Below are positions 37,000 to 45,309 of a DNA stretch of 64,000 nt, piece after piece (position 1 is the first letter of the stretch; each line of letters starts with the position of its first letter). The translations under genes and the position numbers were made by a program. The notes below the pieces were generated by a model that had not been told where the DNA came from, did not search any database, and saw nothing but the letters and a program-made list of their open reading frames with translations. The stretch lies in the NCBI GenBank assembly GCA_020433455.1, contig JAGRCP010000077.1:1-64000 (forward strand). Reading direction: 5' to 3'. Source of the stretch: Caldilineaceae bacterium (lineage in GTDB: Bacteria; Chloroflexota; Anaerolineae; Caldilineales; Caldilineaceae).

Positions 37000-38373
37000 C
37001 TACGGTCGTACGAAACGACCCGTTCCCGGCTCCGCCGTGATCACCCCATCGCGATAGGCAATGATGCCGTTGATAATGGTGGTCTGGACGCGACCCTGCA
37101 CAAACCGTCCGTTGTACAGCCGTTCGACGGCCTTCGCTTTGGAAAACCACTTGCTCGAATCAAACGTCCCGCTGGGCCGCGGGTCATAGACGACCACATC
37201 GGCATCGGCCCCGACCCGGATGACGCCCTTGCGCGGATAGAGGTTAAAAAGCTGCGCGGGCTGCGACGAAAGAAAGCGCACTGCATCCGCCACCGTCAAG
37301 CGGCCGGTCAGGGCTTCAGTCATAACGCCGGGAAGCAGGGCCTCCACGCCGGGAGCGCCAATCGCCCCCTGCCAGATATTGTTCAGCCCCCGCTCCTTTT
37401 CCGCCAGGGTAAAGGGGCTATGATCGGTGGTGATGGCGCTCAACGAGCCGTCGAGCAGTCCGCCCCACAGCGCCGCCTGGTCCGCTTCGCTGCGCAAGGG
37501 CGGCTTGATCATGGCAAAGGGACCGTGCCGGTCCATATCCTCAGCCGTGAAGAAAAGATAATGGGGGCAGGTTTCACCGGTCATGGGCAGGCCCGCCTGC
37601 TGCGCACGCCGCAGCACATCCAGCGCGGCCGCGCTGGAGACATGGGCGATATGCACGTGGGTGTTGACCGCGTCGCAAAGTACGGCCAGCTCCGCCACGG
37701 CCATGGCTTCGACAACCGGCGGTCGGCTCTCCACAAATGCCGCGGGGTCGGTGCGTCCGGTCCGGCGGATACGGTTGCCGAAAAGCTGGATCAACCGCTC
37801 ATTTTCAGCATGGAAAGAGACGAGAAGCCCCGTCTCCTTGACCATTTCCAGCACCTCGTACAGTTCCGACTCATCCTCCAGGCAGAGCCCCTCAAACTCA
37901 TCTTCCCGCCCGGGCTGGATGGCATGGGTAAAAATCTTGAACCCGCAGGCGCCGGCTTCCGCCATCCCGAGGATTTCATCCTGCTGAAGCAGGCCGGGCG
38001 CGCCGTAGAGGCCAAAATTGACCAGGCTTTCCGCTTCTCCCAGTCGCCTCCTGCTTTCAAACACATCCACCGTAGCGCAACAGGGGTTGCTGATGGGCAT
38101 CTCCAGTACGGTCGTAACGCCTCCGGCAGCGGCTGCGCTGCTCTCAGTGACGAACGTTCCGCGTTCCGGATAAGAGGGCGCGCGCACGTGAAAGTGGATG
38201 TCGATGACGCCGGGCATCACCAACATCTCATCCGCTACGATCTCGGTGCGAGCCGGCGGCAATGCGCCGGTTTGTGCGACAATTGCAATCTGGTCGTTCT
38301 CAATCCCGACATCAGCCGGGAAAAGACCGTCCGCCGATGCGACAGTGCCGCCTTTGATGGCAATATCAAGCAT
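37000..38373 (-). CDS. Dihydroorotase/allantoinase family cyclic amidohydrolase
   Basis: Metal-dependent hydrolase of the cyclic amidohydrolase superfamily (dihydroorotase, allantoinase, hydantoinase), 457 residues. H60 and H62 in DIHFHVR, K146 in CGFKIF (the carboxylated lysine), His in THVHIAHVSS and ETCPHYL, and the catalytic Asp in ITTDHSPF are all in place. The start LDIAIKGGTVASADG and the PRKGVIRVGADADVVVYDP segment resemble allantoinase more than dihydropyrimidinase. It opens a ring amide such as allantoin or a hydantoin. It is separated from the long cluster by a terminator (38444-38479) but fits its chemistry. AAGGAAA precedes the ATG. Confidence 0.9.
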   Translation of the reverse strand: MLDIAIKGGTVASADGLFPADVGIENDQIAIVAQTGALPPARTEIVADEMLVMPGVIDIHFHVRAPSYPERGTFVTESSAAAAGGVTTVLEMPISNPCCATVDVFESRRRLGEAESLVNFGLYGAPGLLQQDEILGMAEAGACGFKIFTHAIQPGREDEFEGLCLEDESELYEVLEMVKETGLLVSFHAENERLIQLFGNRIRRTGRTDPAAFVESRPPVVEAMAVAELAVLCDAVNTHVHIAHVSSAAALDVLRRAQQAGLPMTGETCPHYLFFTAEDMDRHGPFAMIKPPLRSEADQAALWGGLLDGSLSAITTDHSPFTLAEKERGLNNIWQGAIGAPGVEALLPGVMTEALTGRLTVADAVRFLSSQPAQLFNLYPRKGVIRVGADADVVVYDPRPSGTFDSSKWFSKAKAVERLYNGRFVQGRVQTTIINGIIAYRDGVITAEPGTGRFVRP

Positions 38374-38439
38374 AAAAGGGTTTCCTTACTTTGTATGAGA
38401 AATAATAATCACCCATGCTTGCTTGCGCAGGGAGATCAT

Positions 38440-38479
38440 AAAAGCAAGAGATTCAGGGATTTCGCCCTCAATCTCTTGC
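38440..38479 (-). terminator. Intrinsic terminator after the M20 deacylase
   Basis: On the minus strand a near-perfect 15-bp stem (38465-38479 with 38444-38458; GCAAGAGATT/AATCTCTTGC plus AGGG/CCCT) has a 6-base loop and is followed by TTTTATG. It lies 17 bases past the stop of the M20 deacylase and marks the likely end of the long cluster transcript. Confidence 0.8.
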
Positions 38480-38495
38480 AAAAAAGCTGTATCTA

Positions 38496-39668
38496 TTACT
38501 GAAACAATGTTTGATCCAGGAATCGCCGTAAGATTGCGCCGGTTGCCGCCAGTTCCTGAACGTCCGTGTATTCGTCGGTAGAGTGGGCAACCTGATAAGA
38601 GCCGGGGCCGAAGACCACCATGCCGCCGGTCACAACGTCAACCAGGTGTTTGGCGTCGCTGCCGGGCAGATAGCCGATGGGCTCAGCAGGCGTAGCGGTT
38701 AATTCGGCGCTAATGGCGAGAAAGCGCTGAGTATATTCATTCTCAGCATCGGTTTCAAACCAATTGCTTACCAAAAAGCTATCGACGGTATACGTGCGCT
38801 CATCATCCTCAGCTTGACGCCCCGCGGCCAGCGCACGCAGTTCGTCCATGACCACACGGGGATCTTCCCCCGGGATCATGCGCCGATCGACCCGGATCGT
38901 GCAGTGATCTGCCACTACGTTGCTGCCCACGCCGCCCTCGATGAGGCCCACGTTGATGCTGGCCGGTCCCAGCAGCGGATGGGGCCGGCTCTCCAGAACG
39001 TCGCGTTGATATCGCTCGATGTCCAGAATGAGGTGCGCCATGCCGTTGATGGCGTTGCGCCCGCGCCAGGGATCCGTGGCGTGGGACGTACGCCCGGCCA
39101 CGTGGAAGGCGGCGCGCAGCACGCCCTTGTGGGCAGTCGCCACGCGATTGTGGGTTTGTTCGCCGACTACGGCGAAGTCCGCCGGGGGCAAGTAGCCGTT
39201 GTCGGCCAGCCACTTGGTGCCCAGTTGACCGCCCACCTCTTCATCCGCCGCACAGACGATCACGAACCGTCCGTGCAGGTCATCCGCCCGCTCCGCCAGG
39301 AAGGAACCGGCGTAGAGCATGGCCGCGAGGGGCGCTTTATCATCCACGCTGCCCAGGCCGTAAATGCGGCCGTTGTCGATCTCGCCGGCAAACGGATCGT
39401 AGGACCAGCGTGCATTGCGGCCCAGCGGCACCGTGTCAATGTGGGCATGGTAGATAATGGTTGGTCCGTCATCGTTGCCGATCTCACCGATGACGCTCCA
39501 GGCCCGTTCGTCGGGCGCGACCAGTTGGGTCGTAAAGCCCGCTTTTTGCAAAAAATGCTCGCAAAACTCAGCTACGGCCCGCGTTTCCCCCGGCGGGTTC
39601 GGCGACGGAATCCGGATGAGGTCTTGCAGCAATCCGGTTAGGGTGTCTAACGACAAAATGAACTCCAC
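38496..39668 (-). CDS. ArgE/DapE-type M20 deacylase
   Basis: M20 family amidohydrolase of 390 residues, of the acetylornithine deacetylase/succinyl-diaminopimelate desuccinylase/N-carbamoyl type. Metal sites are HAHIDTVPLG (His and Asp near residues 75-77), GLGSVDDKAPLA (Asp about 109), and ADEEVGGQLGTK (Glu pair about 143). The start is GTG at 39668, just before EFILSLDTLTGLLQDLIRIPSPNPPGE. In its context it is a candidate for removing an N-acyl or N-carbamoyl group after ring opening by the Hyu proteins (inference). Last gene before the terminator. Confidence 0.88.
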   Translation of the reverse strand: MEFILSLDTLTGLLQDLIRIPSPNPPGETRAVAEFCEHFLQKAGFTTQLVAPDERAWSVIGEIGNDDGPTIIYHAHIDTVPLGRNARWSYDPFAGEIDNGRIYGLGSVDDKAPLAAMLYAGSFLAERADDLHGRFVIVCAADEEVGGQLGTKWLADNGYLPPADFAVVGEQTHNRVATAHKGVLRAAFHVAGRTSHATDPWRGRNAINGMAHLILDIERYQRDVLESRPHPLLGPASINVGLIEGGVGSNVVADHCTIRVDRRMIPGEDPRVVMDELRALAAGRQAEDDERTYTVDSFLVSNWFETDAENEYTQRFLAISAELTATPAEPIGYLPGSDAKHLVDVVTGGMVVFGPGSYQVAHSTDEYTDVQELAATGAILRRFLDQTLFQ

Positions 39669-39696
39669 TTCCGATGATAATGATGAATAAAGTCTT

Positions 39697-40908
39697 CTAG
39701 CCTTCGCGCTTCAGGCGTCCCAAAACCGCTTCCATCCGCCACAGCGCCTTCTGCAACTCCTCAGCGGGCTGCAGGTAGCTGATGCGTAGCCAATCGCGCC
39801 ATTTTTCGCCGAAAGCCGTCCCGGGGAAGATGAGCACATGCCCTTCCTTAAGCAGACGATAACTAAGCTCAAAGGCGCTCAGCCCGCTGGATGCTGCATT
39901 GGTGTAAACGAAGAAGCCGCCCTGCGGTTCGCTATAGGTCAGACCAATCGCAGTCAGCCCCTCCATGAGCAGTTGGCGTCGCTGGGCATAGATCGCGTAG
40001 AAGGCGTCAACCGCGTCCTGGGGACCGGCAATAGCGGCCAGGGCCGCGTACTGGCCGACGGCAGCCGTGGGACCGGTGGTCGCCGTCTTGAGTGCGGTCA
40101 ATGCAGCAATGAAGTCCGGCGGAGCCGCAACATAGCCCACGCGCCAGCCCGTCATGCAGTAGGCCTTGCTGACGCCGTTCAGGGTGATGGTGCGCTCGAA
40201 CATATCGGGCAGCGCGGCCATACTCAGACGCCGGGCGGGCGGATAGACGAATTTTTCGTAGATTTCATCGCTGATGACGATAAAATCGTGTTGCTTGGCC
40301 AGCTCGGCAATCGCCCGGCGGCTCTCTTCACTCACCACGCCGCCGGTGGGATTGTTGGGCGAAACAATCAACAAGGCCTTTGTCCGGGGCGTAAGCGCGG
40401 CCTCTACCGCGGCGGGCAACAAATCGAAGTCGTCCTCCGGCTCCGTGCCCACCATGACCATCTTGCCGCCGGCCTGCTCAATCGCCTGATCGTAGCTGGT
40501 ATAGCGGGGGTCGGGCACGAGCACCTCATCCCCCGGATTGAGCAACGCCTGCATGATCAGGAAGAGGGCCTCCTGACCGCCGGACGTGACGAGCACGCAA
40601 TCATCATCCGCGGGAATGTTATTATCCCGGCGCAGTTTTTCGGCGATTGCCGCGCGCAGTTCGGGCAATCCGCTGGGCGGCGCAGGCCGATCGGCCAGAC
40701 CGCTGCGTACGGCCTCCTGCGCGGCGGCAATGATGTGCTCGGGCGTGTCCATATCCGGATCGCCTCGCCCCAGGGCGATGACGTCGGGCGTCTCCGCGGC
40801 CAGCTCCATGAGGGCGTAGCGCAAGGCCGTCCCATCGTTGGCAACGCGGCGCAATTCAGTCAGATCTACCGGCTCGCCGGGAATCTCCTGCTGGGTATGA
40901 GCGCTCAT
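39697..40908 (-). CDS. PLP-dependent class I/II aminotransferase
   Basis: Fold-type I aminotransferase of 403 residues that converts an amino acid to its 2-oxo acid. The start at 40908 follows AAGGAG by 7 bases. PLP residues are N185 in SPNNPTGG, D214 and Y217 in SDEIYEKF, the Schiff-base lysine K248 in NGVSKAY and R256 in GWRVGY. It is close to aspartate/aromatic aminotransferases of the AspC-like Ib group. Its ATG overlaps the stop of the upstream pseudo-aminotransferase (ATGA), which has the same fold but lacks those residues, so the pair is made together and may form a heterodimer. Confidence 0.92.
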   Translation of the reverse strand: MSAHTQQEIPGEPVDLTELRRVANDGTALRYALMELAAETPDVIALGRGDPDMDTPEHIIAAAQEAVRSGLADRPAPPSGLPELRAAIAEKLRRDNNIPADDDCVLVTSGGQEALFLIMQALLNPGDEVLVPDPRYTSYDQAIEQAGGKMVMVGTEPEDDFDLLPAAVEAALTPRTKALLIVSPNNPTGGVVSEESRRAIAELAKQHDFIVISDEIYEKFVYPPARRLSMAALPDMFERTITLNGVSKAYCMTGWRVGYVAAPPDFIAALTALKTATTGPTAAVGQYAALAAIAGPQDAVDAFYAIYAQRRQLLMEGLTAIGLTYSEPQGGFFVYTNAASSGLSAFELSYRLLKEGHVLIFPGTAFGEKWRDWLRISYLQPAEELQKALWRMEAVLGRLKREG

Positions 40909-41642
40909 GCGGTTACTCCTTCCAACACCGCCAGGGCGGCATATTGTCCCGGCGCGGGCGTACAAATAGTCATGGCCTGCTTGAGGGCGCCTACTTCGGC
41001 CGTCAAGCGCTTGCCGCCGGCAAACCAGGCGACGTTCCAGGCAGCGAGGCCGGATTCTGTACCAAACGCCCCCAGGATCAACAGACGCCCGGCGTCATGC
41101 AGGGAAGCCAAACCGCGCAGGCTTGACGGAGCGGGCGCAGAGGCGTCCAGCACATCGGCCAGAACCACCGCATCGGGGGCAATCTCTTCAGGCAGGGGAC
41201 CGACAGCAGGATGCCAAATCCAGATGCCCGCTTCGCCCGCGAACGGCGTGGCGGGATCCCACTCGATCAACGTCGCGCCCGCGACCTGGGCGGGCAGGCG
41301 ATAGGCGTCAACCAGCGCGGCAGGGAGACAAACCGTTTTGCCCGTCGCCAGCGCACGCAAGACGAGATAGCGGGTTTCATAGGGACCGCCGCTGATGACG
41401 ACTTCCTCATCGGAATCGACGGCAACGCCCGCCGCGTCCAGTGCCGCGGCGACGGCTCGACAGAGCGGCGCAATGCCGGGGCGTCGCGTGTAATGATCGC
41501 AGCGATGCTCGGCCATGGCCTCCGCCACTGCGTCGCGTACGTCCGCGGACGTAGCGACGGTTGAAGATGCAGTGAACGGGTCAAATGTAAGGTTGCGGAC
41601 TCGCTCCGCTACGGCCCGCCCCGCGGGCGATACGTTACTCAT
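40905..41642 (-). CDS. Aminotransferase-like pseudoenzyme
   Basis: Protein of 245 residues that aligns by eye with the large domain of the following aminotransferase: HYTRRPGIAPLCRAVAAALDAAG with LRAAIAEKL; EEVVISGGPYETRYLVLRAL with DCVLVTSGGQEALFLIMQAL; and the end AWNVAWFAGG...LKQAMTICTPAPGQYAALAVLEG with GWRVGYVAAP...LKTATTGPTAAVGQYAALAAIAG. Where the partner has K248 it has T195; R256 is N203; N185 in SPNNPTGG is replaced by A146-V147; Tyr of the SDEIY segment is lost. The C-terminal small domain is missing. The frame is continuous, so this is a maintained catalytically dead relative, coupled by ATGA to the active one. A regulatory or structural partner role is inferred. Confidence 0.75.
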   Translation of the reverse strand: MSNVSPAGRAVAERVRNLTFDPFTASSTVATSADVRDAVAEAMAEHRCDHYTRRPGIAPLCRAVAAALDAAGVAVDSDEEVVISGGPYETRYLVLRALATGKTVCLPAALVDAYRLPAQVAGATLIEWDPATPFAGEAGIWIWHPAVGPLPEEIAPDAVVLADVLDASAPAPSSLRGLASLHDAGRLLILGAFGTESGLAAWNVAWFAGGKRLTAEVGALKQAMTICTPAPGQYAALAVLEGVTA

Positions 41643-41754
41643 AAATTACTCCATACAGATCTCGGGCGAACAGGTTCAGCGCCCGGTTAGTCGGTTTCTG
41701 AAATCAAAAGAAGCTTTGGCGCAAAACGCCGGCCACGATTGGTTTTCCCATCCG

Positions 41755-42849
41755 TTATCCGTCAAACGGCCACGCCACATCCCGCGCTTGAGCCAGATCA
41801 CGCAACTCGAAAAAGATTTCGGGATCCAGCGGCACGCCGGACGCCCGTTTCTCCTGCATGCGCCGCCATTCCAACTCGCCAGGCAGGAGAATCTCCGCCA
41901 CATCCGGCCGGGTGGCGCTCTGCTTGATCATGGTGATGAACTCCTGCAGGCGCGCATAAAATTCAGCCCGGGGCATAAACCAGTCAATAGCGTAGGCGAT
42001 GAACTGATGGCTCACGTCCTGATGCGCGGGATTCGCATAGGGGAGCGTACCAAAGCCGCCGCCGCCCAGCACGCCCGTAATGACGTCGGTAATGAGGCTC
42101 AGCCCATAGCCCTTGTACTCGCCCATGGGCAGGAGCGTGCCGTCCATGGCCGCGGCCGGATCGTCGGTAAAGCGGCCGTCCCGGGTGATGGCCCACGAGA
42201 GCGGCATCTTTTGGCCGTCACGCATGAGCCAGCGCATCATGCCCTTCCCCGCCATGGTGATGGCCATGTCCAGAATAATGGGCATATCGTCCGGACCGTC
42301 GCCCGTGGGAATGGCCACCGCCCAGGGATTGGTGCCCAGCACGGGGTCAATCCCGCCCCAGGGCGCCATTTCCGGTCCGGCGTTGGTCATGCTGACGCCG
42401 ATGCAGCCGGCGGCAAGCGCCTGGCTCGCCGAGTAGGAGGCCGATCCGAAGTGGGTGCTGTGACGCATCAGGGTTGCGCCGATGCCGCAAACGCCGGCTT
42501 TTTCCACGGCCCGGCGCATGGCCTTGACGGCCACCACGGTGCCGGGACCGTTATGCGCGTCGGCGAAGGTTAAAGCAGGCGACTCCTTGATCACCTCAAA
42601 GGGTGCGGTCGGGTCCAACAATTGCTGATCGATGCGCTCCAGATAAGCCTTGACCCGGCGCACGCCCTGGCCCTGGCCCTGCAAATTGCGCAATTCGCTG
42701 GTAACGAGCGCATCGGCAATAATATCCGCGTCTTCTGCGGTCAGACCGCTGGTGCGCAGGAGTTCACGCGTCAAGTCGTGGAGCGGCTCAATCGCCACAT
42801 ACTGGAGCGGGATCTGCTGGGTTGTGTAATCTCCTGTATATCTGGTCAT
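41755..42849 (-). CDS. Ldh2/ureidoglycolate-type NAD(P)-dependent dehydrogenase
   Basis: Dehydrogenase of the malate/L-lactate (Ldh2, PF02615) family, 364 residues, oxidising a 2-hydroxy acid or reducing a 2-oxo acid. VAIEPLHDLTRELLRTSGLTAEDADIIADALV is the typical N-terminal helix region, LMRHSTHFGSASYSA holds the catalytic His, and SMTNAGPEMAPWGGIDPVLGTNPWAVAIPTG is the coenzyme loop. Members include AllD (ureidoglycolate dehydrogenase), malate and delta1-piperideine-2-carboxylate reductases. The ATG at 42849 overlaps the stop of the upstream D-2-hydroxyacid dehydrogenase (ATGA), so two dehydrogenases of opposite type are coupled. Confidence 0.9.
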   Translation of the reverse strand: MTRYTGDYTTQQIPLQYVAIEPLHDLTRELLRTSGLTAEDADIIADALVTSELRNLQGQGQGVRRVKAYLERIDQQLLDPTAPFEVIKESPALTFADAHNGPGTVVAVKAMRRAVEKAGVCGIGATLMRHSTHFGSASYSASQALAAGCIGVSMTNAGPEMAPWGGIDPVLGTNPWAVAIPTGDGPDDMPIILDMAITMAGKGMMRWLMRDGQKMPLSWAITRDGRFTDDPAAAMDGTLLPMGEYKGYGLSLITDVITGVLGGGGFGTLPYANPAHQDVSHQFIAYAIDWFMPRAEFYARLQEFITMIKQSATRPDVAEILLPGELEWRRMQEKRASGVPLDPEIFFELRDLAQARDVAWPFDG

Positions 42850-43865
42850 GCCGGCACGCTCACGTCGATTTGGGGCGCTTCACCGTTGAGGACGCGCTGC
42901 ACTTCCGTCAGCGCCTTCCGCAGCTCATCCGCCCACGTTGTGCCCGATCCGCCGCCGATATGGGGCGTGAGGATCACGTTATTCAAGTCGCAAATTGGAC
43001 TGTCCGCGGGCAGGGGCTCATAGGCAAAAACATCCAGCCCCGCGCCGCGCAGTTGCCCGCTCGCCAGCGCTGCGATGAGCGCCTCTTCATCCACGATGCC
43101 GCCGCGCGCAATGTTCACCAGGCAGGCGCCCGGTTTCATTTTCGCCAGCGCGGCCGCGTCGATAAGCTTATCCGATTCGGGCGTATGGGGCAGCGCGATG
43201 CAGACGTAATCGCTTTCCGCCAGCAGCGCATCCAACTCGCGATAGTGGGCCGAGAAGCGCCGCTCCAGCTCGGGCGAGAAGGGCGTACGCTTATGGTAGA
43301 GAATGCGCATGCCCATGACCTCGGCGCGGCGAGCCAGTTCACAGCCGATCTCGCCCATGCCGATGATGCCCAATGTGGCGTCCGTCACTTCACGCACATT
43401 GACGTTGCGCATCCAGTGAAAGGCGAATTTGCGCTCCGCCGTCAACTCGGGCGTCATCCCCCGATAGCGATAGGCGCCGTCGATCACGCCGGCATGGGAG
43501 ACGGCCAAATCCTTGCTCAGCGCCAGGACCAGCGTCATGGCCAGTTCCGCCACGCAATTGGGGCCCTTGCGCGGCACGCAGGCAAGCGTCAGCCCCCGGG
43601 CGCGCACGGCCTCCACATCCACATTTTGATAGTTGCGCCCATTCTTGACCACCGCGCGTAAGCCCGGCAGCGCATCAAGCAGACGGCTATCAACCTTTCC
43701 CGCCAATACCAACAGTCCCTGCACATCATCAACTGTTGACACTCCTGCAATCGCATCTTCCGTGGCGCAAATTAATTCCAAATCGGGGAAATCGGAAGCA
43801 ACCGTCGCCACATGATCCGCGTATTTCGGTTCAGTAATCAGCACTTTCGCGCGTAAGTTTGTCAT
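42846..43865 (-). CDS. D-isomer-specific 2-hydroxyacid dehydrogenase
   Basis: NAD-dependent dehydrogenase of the D-2-hydroxyacid (phosphoglycerate dehydrogenase-like) family, 339 residues. The Rossmann loop is GIIGMGEIGCELARRAEVMGM near residues 168-188. The catalytic Arg is in NIARGGIVDEEALI, the Glu in DVFAYEPLP and the His in LTPHIGGG. A GTG precedes the ATG by one codon; the ATG at 43865 is taken. It probably interconverts a 2-oxo and a D-2-hydroxy acid made by the cluster's aminotransferases. It follows the VOC gene after 101 bases that contain a repeat hairpin. Confidence 0.9.
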   Translation of the reverse strand: MTNLRAKVLITEPKYADHVATVASDFPDLELICATEDAIAGVSTVDDVQGLLVLAGKVDSRLLDALPGLRAVVKNGRNYQNVDVEAVRARGLTLACVPRKGPNCVAELAMTLVLALSKDLAVSHAGVIDGAYRYRGMTPELTAERKFAFHWMRNVNVREVTDATLGIIGMGEIGCELARRAEVMGMRILYHKRTPFSPELERRFSAHYRELDALLAESDYVCIALPHTPESDKLIDAAALAKMKPGACLVNIARGGIVDEEALIAALASGQLRGAGLDVFAYEPLPADSPICDLNNVILTPHIGGGSGTTWADELRKALTEVQRVLNGEAPQIDVSVPA

Positions 43866-43893
43866 CACGATACTCGTTTCCAGTACAGTTCGG

Positions 43894-43967
43894 CGTGAAT
43901 GCCACGGCGAAAATCAGAGCCTTCTACCTCTGGTAGGGACCATCAGCTTATTTCCGCCGGGATTCAC
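43894..43967 (-). repeat. Intercistronic hairpin repeat, copy 2
   Basis: Arms CGTGAATGCCACGGCG (43894-43909) and CCGCCGGGATTCAC (43954-43967) form a stem like copy 1 at 21937-21996, with matched changes in both arms. An internal stem CTACC/GGTAG (43924-43936) sits in the loop. The right arm runs into the TAG stop of the VOC gene. It lies within the cluster, between two cotranscribed genes. Confidence 0.6.
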
Positions 43968-44425
43968 TAGACGCCTTGGGGCCGGTCGCCGCCTTCGCCC
44001 TCTTTATAAACCTGCATAAATTCGATCTCGATGCCGCTGACTTCGTCCTGCAGAAATGCGACCCACCCTTCGGGGTGAACATGACTGCCCGTCACCTTAC
44101 AGGCAGAGCATTCTTTGAGGGTTGCGCCATTGGCCTGGGCCTCGGCCAATGCGGCGTCAATGTCCTCTACGGCAAAGCAGATATGATGCAGGCCCTCATG
44201 CCCGCGCTGATCGATCCAGGCGGCAAATCGACCGTCGGGATCCATAGATTCAGTAATCTGAAATTCAATTCCGCCCAGATCAAAGACCGCGGCCTTGTTG
44301 CGGCTTTTGGCGAATTCCTGAATCTTCGTCGCCTGGGGTACGCCCAGCAGGCGCTTATATGCTTTCAACGACTTTTCCGCATCGCGTACGGCGAAGGTCA
44401 TATGCTTAATTTGGGTAACGTCCAT
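43967..44425 (-). CDS. VOC family protein (glyoxalase/epimerase-like)
   Basis: Vicinal-oxygen-chelate protein of 152 residues, similar in layout to methylmalonyl-CoA epimerase. Likely metal ligands are His in IKHMTFAV (residue 8), His in HHICFAVEDID (about 83) and Glu in SGIEIEFMQV near the C-terminus; the expected Gln/Glu in IEFQITE is also present. It acts on a small oxygenated metabolite. In the cluster it may epimerise or isomerise a 2-oxo acid or its CoA ester; not determined. Follows the SDR gene by 56 bases. Confidence 0.88.
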   Translation of the reverse strand: MDVTQIKHMTFAVRDAEKSLKAYKRLLGVPQATKIQEFAKSRNKAAVFDLGGIEFQITESMDPDGRFAAWIDQRGHEGLHHICFAVEDIDAALAEAQANGATLKECSACKVTGSHVHPEGWVAFLQDEVSGIEIEFMQVYKEGEGGDRPQGV

Positions 44426-44481
44426 TGAATGAATTCCTCTTCCTGTTGATGGTTATCGGTTTAGGTTCGAATGCGCCTTGC

Positions 44482-45309
44482 CTATTCCTGGCGGCGCCTC
44501 TGGCGCGCGACAAAGTCGTCCACATAGAGCGTGGCTTTTTCCGGCGCAAAGGCAAAATCATAGCCTTCGGCGGCAATCGTATCGGCCAGCGGACCGGCAT
44601 CGAAACGCAGGCCGGTGAAGCGCGCCGGCGGTTGGGCGGCCAGCCAGACAAACGCCTTGCCCAGCTCAGCCGGGTCCGCGTAGCGCGCCTGTTCCGCCTG
44701 GGAGAATTGGGCGAATTCGGTGCGCGAGACGGATGTGGGCTTGATGATCTTGCCCGGGCCCATGGTGTTGACGGCAATATGACGCGGTTCCGCTTCCATG
44801 GCCAGCGCCTTGGTAAACCCTTCCAGGCCGTGCTTGGCCGTACAGTAGGCAACCTCGTTATAGGAACCGCGCACGCTGGCTCCGCTGGCAATGGCAATGC
44901 AATGTCCGCCCTGCACTGTGAGCCACGGCCAGGCTGCTTTCACTGTGTTGTATACGCCGGTCAGGTTGATGCCCAAAATTTTGTGCCACAGTTTCGGCGT
45001 CGTCTCCTCGAATGAGATCAAGGGCAAAATTGCGGCATTGCTCACGACAATATCCAACCGTCCCCAGCGTGCAACAATCTGCTGCACGACGTTTTCCATG
45101 GCGGCAAAATCGCTGACGTCGCCAGGGCAGCGGATGGCCTGACCGCCCGAAGCGGCAATTTCGGCAACGGCCTGATCCAGTTCCGGCGAGTCCAGATCAT
45201 TGACGCCGACGCTTGCGCCGGCCGCGACAAGGGCCTGGGCAATTCCCGTGCCAAAGCCGCGGCCGGCGCCGGTTACCAATGCGATCTTCCCGTCCAGCAG
45301 GCGACTCAT
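44482..45309 (-). CDS. SDR family oxidoreductase
   Basis: Classical short-chain dehydrogenase of 275 residues. TGAGRGFGTGIAQALVAAGA near residues 13-32 binds NAD(P), and VNDLDSPELD after it suggests NAD preference. NAAI (about 91), the Ser in AIASGAS and YCTAKHG (catalytic Tyr and Lys, about 161-165) are in place. The ATG at 45309 overlaps the stop of the upstream DUF4438 gene (ATGA); an earlier in-frame start at 45498 lies inside that gene and is rejected. Works on an unknown hydroxy or oxo compound in the cluster. Confidence 0.9.
   Translation of the reverse strand: MSRLLDGKIALVTGAGRGFGTGIAQALVAAGASVGVNDLDSPELDQAVAEIAASGGQAIRCPGDVSDFAAMENVVQQIVARWGRLDIVVSNAAILPLISFEETTPKLWHKILGINLTGVYNTVKAAWPWLTVQGGHCIAIASGASVRGSYNEVAYCTAKHGLEGFTKALAMEAEPRHIAVNTMGPGKIIKPTSVSRTEFAQFSQAEQARYADPAELGKAFVWLAAQPPARFTGLRFDAGPLADTIAAEGYDFAFAPEKATLYVDDFVARQRRRQE

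Noticed and set aside
37000-38373. Assignment as pyrimidine-synthesis dihydroorotase (pyrC)
   Set aside because: No pyrimidine genes lie nearby and the neighbourhood is catabolic; a broader cyclic amidohydrolase call is safer.
39838-41304. Long plus-strand open frame (488 codons) opposite the aminotransferase pair
   Set aside because: Antisense shadow with no motifs, no ribosome site and biased composition.
40905-41642. Frameshifted or broken ordinary aminotransferase
   Set aside because: The frame is continuous, cofactor residues are replaced rather than displaced, and the downstream gene is a separate complete enzyme.
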